36,833 nucleotides of DNA from an uncultured Clostridia bacterium (GTDB lineage: Bacteria > Bacillota > Clostridia > Oscillospirales > Oscillospiraceae): assembly GCA_946187035.1 (NCBI GenBank), contig CAMHPQ010000010.1:1-36833 (forward strand), written 5' to 3'. Below, piece by piece: positions 32,039 to 36,833 of this stretch. The notes under the pieces are model-generated. The model did not search any database, was not told where the DNA came from, and worked only from the letters and a program-made list of their open reading frames with translations. Positions within the stretch are counted from its first letter, which is position 1; every line of letters begins with the position of its first letter. The translations under genes and the position numbers were made by a program.

Positions 32039-32947
32039 TCAGATCTCGTCGGCCATCTCCTGGAGCTTGGAGAAAAAGGCCACGGCGAAGCGCTTGAATT
32101 CCTGCATGCCGGCAGTCATGGGTCGGAACTTGTTGTAGCTGAGCCCCACGGTGCCGAAGCAATGGTCCGAGAGGGTCTTGCGGCAGTACTGGCCGATCAG
32201 CGGATCTCTCGTATGGATGATGGACATGAAGGCGATGCCGATTTTGTTCACCAGCACGGCCCGCTGCTGCAGATCCATGTCGTTGGTCTCATAGACCACG
32301 TTGGGCGTCATGCCGTGCTTGGCGTAGATGGCGTCGATGGTGTCCCGCATACCGCTGCCCTTGGGGGCAATGACGATGGGATAGGGCGCCAGCTCCTCGA
32401 AGGTGACAAAGCTCTTTTCATATAGCGGATGATCCGGCGGCACCATGATGCTGCCGGTGTCTTTTAAGACCGTGATGGTCTCGATCATCCGGGATTCCTC
32501 TCCGGTGATGGGCGGCAGGGTGATGGCGAAGTCCGCCTTCCCGGTGTTCAATAGGTCGATGATCTCACTGCGGCGGGCGAAGGTCTCCGAGAGGACGCCC
32601 TTGGGGTAGTGTTCCATGAAGGCGTTGTTCAAGGCGCTGAGGTACCCCGCGTTGTTGTACAGCAGCTGGGTGGTGAACTCCGCCTGCTCCTGTCTGGCCG
32701 CCATGTTGTCCACCAGCCGATCCAGCCGGTTCAGGATGTCCTTGGCCTCCCGGTAGAAGTAGGCGCCGTTCTCGTTTAAGACGATACGCCGCTTTTCCAG
32801 ATCGAACAGCTGGGTGCCCAGCTCCTCCTCCAGACGGTGGATCACCTTCGTCACAAAGGGCTGCGACACACACAGAGAATCCGCCGCCCGGGTGACGCTC
32901 TCCAGCTCCGCCGTGACGCAGAAATATCTGAGATCGCGCAGTTCCAT
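32039..32947 (-). CDS. LysR-family transcriptional regulator
   Basis: This 302-residue regulator begins MELRDLRYFCVTAELESVTR. The HTH includes AADSLCVSQPFVTKVIHRLE. A LysR substrate-binding domain (about 90-295) contains DHPLYEKSFVTFEELAPYPI. ATG 32947 has AAGGAGG 7 nt upstream; the longer in-frame start at 33034 lies upstream of the promoter and is rejected. The gene diverges from the Cys-rich iron-sulfur gene at 33149. A perfect 11-bp inverted repeat between them suggests direct control of that gene. Confidence 0.93.
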   Translation of the reverse strand: MELRDLRYFCVTAELESVTRAADSLCVSQPFVTKVIHRLEEELGTQLFDLEKRRIVLNENGAYFYREAKDILNRLDRLVDNMAARQEQAEFTTQLLYNNAGYLSALNNAFMEHYPKGVLSETFARRSEIIDLLNTGKADFAITLPPITGEESRMIETITVLKDTGSIMVPPDHPLYEKSFVTFEELAPYPIVIAPKGSGMRDTIDAIYAKHGMTPNVVYETNDMDLQQRAVLVNKIGIAFMSIIHTRDPLIGQYCRKTLSDHCFGTVGLSYNKFRPMTAGMQEFKRFAVAFFSKLQEMADEI

Positions 32948-32980
32948 CGGTCCGCCTCCTTTGCTTTGTTTTCCGACAAT

Positions 32981-33009
32981 ATTGTACTGTTCCGTCGCGG
33001 AAAAGTCAA
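32981..33009 (-). promoter_or_regulatory. Promoter of the second LysR gene
   Basis: TTGACT (33004-33009) and TACAAT (32981-32986) on the minus strand are separated by 17 bp. Confidence 0.7.
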
Positions 33010-33019
33010 ATATCCATCC

Positions 33020-33055
33020 GGTTATCAAGTTCATAACCAGCAGTGTTATGAACTT
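33020..33055. promoter_or_regulatory. LysR operator candidate: nested inverted repeats
   Basis: AAGTTCATAAC (33027-33037) and GTTATGAACTT (33045-33055) are perfect 11-bp arms 7 bp apart. GGTTAT (33020-33025) and ATAACC (33033-33038) form a second, overlapping dyad. It lies in the divergent region, upstream of the -35 of the LysR gene and just before the AT-rich probable promoter of the 33149 gene, the usual place for LysR binding. Confidence 0.65.
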
Positions 33056-33148
33056 CGTTTTACAAAATATTATCTTTTTTATAGTACTTCTGCTAGACTG
33101 AAAACGAAAAGATTACAACCCATCCGACAAACGAAAAGGAGAATCGCC

Positions 33149-34129
33149 ATGGCAACCGAAGTACAGAGCACCAACCGCTACACCTCCCGCAAGGTGGAGG
33201 TGGACGGCATCACCCTCTATGACAGCGAGGCGAAGTTCCGCGCCAATTTCCTGAAAAAGCATCTGAAGAACACCGTGGACGTGGTGCGCTTTTCCTACAT
33301 GATGGGCCAGCTGGCGGTGAAGCCCGTCATCGGTCCCCTGATCCGCAAGAGTCTGGAGCTCCACTACCGCTACATCCACACCAACTCCGTGGTGGTGCCC
33401 ATCGAGGTGGCCAAAGACATCATCAAAAACACCACGGACATCGCCGTGAGCCCCTGCGTCTGCCGCACGGTGCGCGGAAACTGCGACAACCCCATCAACA
33501 CCTGCTTCGGTCTGAACTTCTACGGCAAGCTGAAAAAGAAGGCCGGCGAGCGTGCCGTCAGCGTGGAGGAATGTCTCGCCGTGGCGGAGATGGCCCACCA
33601 GCGGAATCTCATCGCCGTGGTGGAGAGCTGCGTCCAGCCCTATCAGGACAACCTCTGCTTCTGCTGCCCCTGCTGCTGCATGCCGCTGACGCTGAAGACC
33701 CAGTACCACGTCCCCTTCGTGAACTACAACGGTCCCTATCTGCCCCAGTTCCAGGAGAGCGAGTGCGTCCACTGCCAGAAGTGCGTGAAGGCATGTCCCG
33801 TCCAGGCCCTGAGCTTTGACGAAAACGGCAACCACAAGATCGATCTGGACAAATGTCTGGGCTGCGGCATCTGCGAATCCAACTGCCCCAAGCACATCGG
33901 CAAGATGGTCTACACCGAGAGCCGGGTCCAGAAGGTCACGGAGCCCAGCCGCTTCCGGGTATGGCTGTCGGTTCTCTATGTGAAGCTGGTCTTCACCCCC
34001 TGCGTCTGGTTCTACAAGCACTTTGCCGGCAGCATGATGCATCTGATGGACTCCGACCCCAGAGAGGCGGACATCATCTCCACCAAGCAGCCCGGCTACA
34101 TCCACGGCGGCGAAAAGTACGCCGACTGA
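33149..34129 (+). CDS. Cys-rich double [4Fe-4S] ferredoxin-type protein
   Basis: The protein has 326 residues. Residues 206-216 (CVHCQKCVKAC) and 236-246 (CLGCGICESNC), each followed by Pro, form a bacterial 2[4Fe-4S] ferredoxin domain. Upstream is a second cysteine array: Cys103, 105, 112 and 119, then Cys161 and the dense cluster CFCCPCCC at 170-177, which could bind another cluster or metal. The N-terminal 100 residues are helical without clear homology, and a C-terminal amphipathic or membrane-touching helix lies at about 270-295. I recall similar proteins in anaerobic Clostridia without known function. AAAAGGAGAA supports ATG 33149. Redox electron transfer is inferred. Confidence 0.88.
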   Translation: MATEVQSTNRYTSRKVEVDGITLYDSEAKFRANFLKKHLKNTVDVVRFSYMMGQLAVKPVIGPLIRKSLELHYRYIHTNSVVVPIEVAKDIIKNTTDIAVSPCVCRTVRGNCDNPINTCFGLNFYGKLKKKAGERAVSVEECLAVAEMAHQRNLIAVVESCVQPYQDNLCFCCPCCCMPLTLKTQYHVPFVNYNGPYLPQFQESECVHCQKCVKACPVQALSFDENGNHKIDLDKCLGCGICESNCPKHIGKMVYTESRVQKVTEPSRFRVWLSVLYVKLVFTPCVWFYKHFAGSMMHLMDSDPREADIISTKQPGYIHGGEKYAD

Positions 34130-34162
34130 TATCCTCACAGGATTCAAAAAGGGGGCGAAAAG

Positions 34163-34939
34163 ATGCAAGCCCTTCCTGCCCTCCTGCTCAGCTCCTCCCT
34201 TGCGGGGCTGGCCCTTTGGAAGCGGGCGCTCACACCCGGCGGCACACTGCTGGCCTGGGCGCTCTGCCTCCTGATCACCGCCGTTGGCGGCGGCACGGCC
34301 TTCGCTGTGCTGGCGGTGACGCTGCTCGGAACAGTGGCCGCCGACCGGTTTGCCGGCGAACGGACAGACCCTTACGCCGTTCGCCGCAAATCCGGCAGCA
34401 GAGACACCGTTCGCGTGTTCTGCAACGTGGGCGCGGCAGGCTGCGCCATGGTGCTTTACGCGATCACCGGATGGAAAGGCTTCCTTCTGTCCTACGCCGG
34501 TGTGATGGCGGAGAGTCTGGCGGACTCCCTGGCCTCCAAGCTGGGGCCCCTCTCCAAATCGCCGCCCAGAGACATCATCACCATGCGGCCCATCCCCGCG
34601 GGGCTCTCCGGCGGTGTGAGCCTCATCGGAACCCTGTCGGAGCTGCTGGGGGCCGCGGTCATCGCCGGGATTTTCTCCCTGGGCACGAAAAGCGCATGGG
34701 TCTTTCTCCCCGTCACCGCAGCGGGCTTTCTGGGCGCCATGTTCGACAGCGTCCTCGGCTCGGTCCTGCAGGTAAAATACCGCTGCACGATCTGCGGCGG
34801 CGTCACCGAGCGGGAGATCCACTGCGGCGAGACGGCCATCCGCATCTCCGGCTTCCCGTGGCTCAACAACGACGCCGTCAATCTGCTCAGCAACCTGTTC
34901 GCGCTGGTTTTCACCCTTTTGATCGCAAAAATCGTCTGA
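34163..34939 (+). CDS. DUF92 family integral membrane protein
   Basis: This 258-residue protein matches the DUF92 (TIGR00297-like) family. The start SLAGLALWKRALTPGGTLLA, the cytoplasmic segment RRKSGSRDTVRVFCNVGA, and the pairs AESLADSLASKLGP and AMFDSVLGSVLQ with their conserved acidic residues are typical. About six membrane segments are predicted. The family is weakly linked to polyprenyl or phytol metabolism elsewhere. The gene starts 33 nt after the ferredoxin gene with a GGGGGCG site, so the two are probably cotranscribed under LysR control. Confidence 0.85.
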   Translation: MQALPALLLSSSLAGLALWKRALTPGGTLLAWALCLLITAVGGGTAFAVLAVTLLGTVAADRFAGERTDPYAVRRKSGSRDTVRVFCNVGAAGCAMVLYAITGWKGFLLSYAGVMAESLADSLASKLGPLSKSPPRDIITMRPIPAGLSGGVSLIGTLSELLGAAVIAGIFSLGTKSAWVFLPVTAAGFLGAMFDSVLGSVLQVKYRCTICGGVTEREIHCGETAIRISGFPWLNNDAVNLLSNLFALVFTLLIAKIV

Positions 34940-34980
34940 CTGTTTCGGCCAGGTGGTTTTCATTTTCACGGGATTCCCAT

Positions 34981-35295
34981 TCAGGCCAGAAGCTTGAGCC
35001 CGGCGATACCGGCGGCGATGAGCGCCACGCAGCCCGCCTGCGGCAGACTCAGCCCCTCTTTGAACAGCACAATCCCGAGAATCGTGGTGCCGACGATGCC
35101 GAAGCCGGTCCACATGGCGTAGGCGGTGCCCAGGGGCAGCTTCTTCAAGGCCATGGCCAGAAAGACCGCGCTGGCCAGATACCCCACCGCCGTCACGATA
35201 CTGGGTACCAGCCTCGTGAAGCCCTCCGCGTACTTCATGGCCACTGCCCACGTGACCTCAAAAATTCCTGCCAGCAGCAGCATGATCCATTCCAT
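34981..35295 (-). CDS. Small multidrug resistance protein, Gdx/SugE-type guanidinium exporter
   Basis: This 104-residue four-helix SMR transporter has the essential Glu13 in MLLLAGIFEVTWAVAMKYA and the Gdx-type segment GTAYAMWTGFGIVGT at 56-70. In the Gdx subtype this pattern indicates proton-coupled export of guanidinium rather than polyaromatic cations. The ATG at 35295 is preceded by GGGAGGAAT; a much longer in-frame frame extends to 35754 but runs through the promoter and the truncated LysR and is rejected. Only one SMR gene is present, consistent with a dual-topology homodimer. It has a structured leader with a terminator, as expected for riboswitch control. Confidence 0.9.
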   Translation of the reverse strand: MEWIMLLLAGIFEVTWAVAMKYAEGFTRLVPSIVTAVGYLASAVFLAMALKKLPLGTAYAMWTGFGIVGTTILGIVLFKEGLSLPQAGCVALIAAGIAGLKLLA

Positions 35296-35391
35296 TTCGA
35301 TTCCTCCCAAAAAATACGCCGGGACCCATGTCTTCAAAGGCCTAACGACATGAGTTCCGGCAATTTCGCTACCCGGCGGCAGCACATATTT
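35296..35391 (-). promoter_or_regulatory. Structured leader with alternative terminator, riboswitch candidate
   Basis: The 5'UTR of the SMR gene can form a terminator hairpin. Its outer stem is GCCGG/CCGGC (35357-35361 with 35318-35322) and its inner stem CATGTC/GACATG (35347-35352 with 35327-35332), followed by six U (35309-35314) and then directly the ribosome binding site. Alternative folds use the same bases: a 5' hairpin with CCGG arms (35357-35376), or CGCCGGG (35372-35378) with CCCGGCG (35317-35323). This is attenuation architecture. Given the Gdx-type gene, a guanidine riboswitch is likely; class IV (mepA type) is a guess, and classic ykkC class I features were not seen. Confidence 0.6.
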
Positions 35392-35397
35392 TTTCGT

Positions 35398-35426
35398 ATT
35401 GTAACACGGATGAGACGGTTCGTCAA
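35398..35426 (-). promoter_or_regulatory. Sigma-A promoter of the SMR gene
   Basis: TTGACG (35421-35426) and TACAAT (35398-35403) on the minus strand are separated by 17 bp. It starts right after the stop of the truncated LysR and predicts a start at the 5' edge of the structured leader. Confidence 0.75.
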
Positions 35427-35810
35427 TCACCCGATCACGTCCCTGAGCACGGCAGCGCAAATCTCCAGCAGCCCTTTCAGCTGCGGGGACACATTCCGTC
35501 TCGCGTGCACGGCCAGCTGCACCTGCTGGGTCTGCCGCAGCTCCGGCACGTCCAGCGCCACCAGCTTCCCCTGCTCCAGCGCTCTCTGAATCGAATACTG
35601 CGGCAGCAGCGTGAGGAAGGGACCCCGCTGCGCCAGGCTCCGGGCGGTCTGAGTACTCTGCAGTCTGAGAAATGTCCGCATGGCGAGCCCCTGCTCCGCC
35701 ATGACCCGCTCCGGCGCGGCGTTGTAGGGGGCCTCCGTCTCCATGAGCACCCACTCCTGCTCCGCCAGCGCTTTCAAACTCGCGCGGCCCTTGTCGGCCA
35801 GCGGATGGGC
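35427..35810 (-). pseudogene. LysR-family regulator, 3' remnant (N-terminal half deleted)
   Basis: About 127 codons encode the C-terminal half of a LysR substrate-binding domain, from HPLADKGRASLKALAEQEW through PFLTLLPQYSIQRALEQGKL to the stop at 35427. The DNA-binding domain and the first part of the effector domain are missing. Upstream of about 35810 the sequence turns into the opposite-strand PLP-enzyme remnant. The reading frame stays open past the junction only because the antisense of that remnant lacks stops. No start codon with a ribosome binding site precedes the homologous part. It can no longer act as a DNA-binding regulator. The boundary is accurate to perhaps 10 bp. Confidence 0.8.
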
Positions 35811-36116
35811 CACCCCCAGCACGCCCTGGCGGAGCAGTACATGCAGGGCCAGTACTCCAGCATGATCTCCTTCGATCTGAAAGGCGATGAGGAGGCCCAC
35901 CGGAAGTTCCTGGACAGTCTGAAGCTGGTGACCCACGCGGTCTCTCTGGGCGACGTGGAGAGTCTGATCGTCTATTACGACCAGTCCAGCGACAAGCTGC
36001 CCCACTATCCGAAGATCTATCAGGAGGGCTTCTTCCGCTTCAGCGTCGGTCTGGAGGACGCCGAGGACGTCATCGAAGATCTCAAACAGGCCATGGAGCA
36101 GGCCGGCGTGCTCTGA
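35811..36116 (+). pseudogene. Cys/Met metabolism PLP-dependent enzyme, 3' remnant
   Basis: About 101 codons encode the C-terminal end of a cystathionine-gamma-synthase / methionine-gamma-lyase / O-acetylhomoserine sulfhydrylase-type enzyme. They run from HPQHALAEQYM through SMISFDLKGDEEAHRKFLD and AVSLGDVESLI to FFRFSVGLEDAEDVIEDLK. The family is about 390-430 residues, so three quarters are missing, including the PLP lysine. It lacks a promoter, ribosome binding site and start. Its 5' side abuts a LysR remnant on the other strand, indicating that one deletion removed both 5' ends. The terminator downstream is intact. The exact enzyme cannot be named. Confidence 0.85.
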
Positions 36117-36136
36117 TTCCCCTTCCAAAACCGAGA

Positions 36137-36166
36137 AAAAGGCAAGCACCGATGTGCTTGCCTTTT
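36137..36166. terminator. Bidirectional intrinsic terminator
   Basis: A perfect 13-bp stem (AAAAGGCAAGCAC / GTGCTTGCCTTTT) with loop CGAT has T-runs on both strands. It lies between the PLP remnant and the convergent ligase gene. Confidence 0.92.
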
Positions 36167-36169
36167 GTG

Positions 36170-36833
36170 TTATGCGGTTTGTTCAGACTGGATTTTCTTG
36201 AGTTCCTCTTCCTCGAGGACACGGTATGCCACCTTCCCCACCAGGGTCTTGGGCATATCCTCCTTGAAGTCGATGTCATAGGGCATGGCGTACTTGGCGA
36301 TGTGCTCGCGGCAGTAGTCCATGATCATCTTCTTGGTCTCCTCCGTGGGCTCAAAGCCGGCGGCCAGCTTCACGAAGGCCTTGACCTTCTGCATCTTATA
36401 GGGGTCCGGCACGCCGATGACACAGCTCATCTGTACGGCAGGGTGTGCGTCAAGGATGTTCTCCAGCTGGCCGGGATAGACGTTGTAGCCGGAGGAGATG
36501 ATCATCCGCTTGGCGCGGCCCCGGAAGAAGATGAAGCCCTCGTTGTCCATGACGCCCAGATCGCCGGTATAGACCCAGGTGAGGCCGTCGGCATGGTGCT
36601 GCAGAGTCTGGGCAGTCTCGTCGGGGTGCTTCATGTACTCCTTCATCACCGTGGGACCGGCCAGCAGGATCTCGCCCTCCTCGCCGTAGGGAAGCTCCTC
36701 ATCGGTGCCGGGCTTGACGATCTTGATGTAGGTGTCCGGGAACGGGAGGCCGATGCTCCCCTCCTTGAACATATGCGCCGGGGTCAGGCAGCAGGCGGTG
36801 ACGGTCTCGGTGGTGCCGTAGCCCTCCCGCACC
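36170..36833 (-). CDS. AMP-dependent acyl-CoA synthetase/ligase (C-terminal part)
   Basis: The C-terminal 220 or so residues of an adenylate-forming ligase that activates a carboxylic acid via acyl-AMP to the CoA thioester. Visible ANL motifs are GYGTTE at the start of the fragment, the hinge region YTGDLG...GRAKRMIISSGYNVYP, and the C-terminal LVGKVAYR with the catalytic Lys. The N-terminal domain lies beyond the right edge and the frame is open to it. The overall pattern suggests a fatty-acid or aromatic acyl-CoA ligase; the substrate cannot be assigned. The gene ends 4 nt before the shared terminator. Confidence 0.9.
   Translation of the reverse strand, partial: VREGYGTTETVTACCLTPAHMFKEGSIGLPFPDTYIKIVKPGTDEELPYGEEGEILLAGPTVMKEYMKHPDETAQTLQHHADGLTWVYTGDLGVMDNEGFIFFRGRAKRMIISSGYNVYPGQLENILDAHPAVQMSCVIGVPDPYKMQKVKAFVKLAAGFEPTEETKKMIMDYCREHIAKYAMPYDIDFKEDMPKTLVGKVAYRVLEEEELKKIQSEQTA

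Noticed and set aside
35296-35391. Classic class I (ykkC) guanidine riboswitch
   Set aside because: I could not find the conserved class I segments as I remember them, so only a general riboswitch candidate is claimed.
34981-35754. A 257-residue N-terminally extended SMR protein
   Set aside because: The extension runs through the promoter, the structured leader and the LysR remnant in another frame. The 104-residue form has its own ribosome binding site and the normal family length.
35427-36149. A single 240-residue minus-strand protein
   Set aside because: Only its C-terminal half resembles LysR. The N-terminal half is the antisense of a clear PLP-enzyme C-terminus, so it is an artefact of the deletion junction.

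Overview
The window looks like a chromosomal segment of a GC-rich anaerobic Clostridia, most plausibly an Oscillospiraceae-type gut bacterium. The evidence is the gene set: hemZ, ricT, dtd, a Rel-type (p)ppGpp synthetase, degV, larB, a split ThrE exporter and several LysR regulators. Strong AGGAGG-type ribosome binding sites and a small palindromic MITE-like element (12461-12634) fit the same assignment. This placement is inferred from gene content; no 16S or other marker is present. No phage, plasmid, insertion sequence or CRISPR array was found.

Layout from left to right. At 1-543 is the N-terminal part of LarB (minus strand, cut by the window edge). At 1007-2219 is a two-gene ThrE-type amino-acid exporter. 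At 2316-6376 are a membrane GT2 glycosyltransferase and a two-component system with an unusually membrane-rich sensor kinase. At 6538-7594 are an ECF sigma factor and an overlapping membrane protein, probably its anti-sigma factor, behind an ECF-like promoter. At 7652-12235 are two minus-strand housekeeping units: hemZ plus a uridine-kinase-like nucleoside kinase, and holB plus ricT. At 12236-12769 is a repeat-rich non-coding stretch with the MITE. At 12770-13840 is a membrane acyltransferase. At 13962-19358 is the minus-strand operon recJ-rel-dtd-MBL hydrolase.

At 19449-19898 is a tRNA-Pro(UGG) transcription unit closed by three consecutive hairpin terminators. It is followed by an XRE regulator, a DAACS-family symporter that lacks the usual substrate-carboxylate arginine, an unknown two-gene membrane operon (22148-23250), degV, and a 1458-residue secreted subtilase with four Ig-like C-terminal repeats.

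The last 8 kb (28935-36833) is regulator-rich. It holds an ArsB/SLC13-type permease next to a LysR gene, a metal-dependent hydrolase, and a second LysR gene divergent from a cysteine-rich double [4Fe-4S] protein and a DUF92 membrane protein, with a perfect 11-bp inverted repeat between them. Next is a Gdx/SugE-type SMR exporter preceded by a structured leader with a terminator. A deletion scar at about 35810 then joins the 3' halves of a LysR gene and of a Cys/Met-metabolism PLP enzyme that once were divergent neighbours. The window ends inside an acyl-CoA ligase.

The points most worth following up are the SMR leader (a possible guanidine riboswitch), the LysR/PLP double truncation, the palindrome over the hemZ promoter, the LysR inverted repeat before the Cys-rich iron-sulfur gene, and the arginine-less DAACS transporter. 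I did not find a clearly new multi-gene system.
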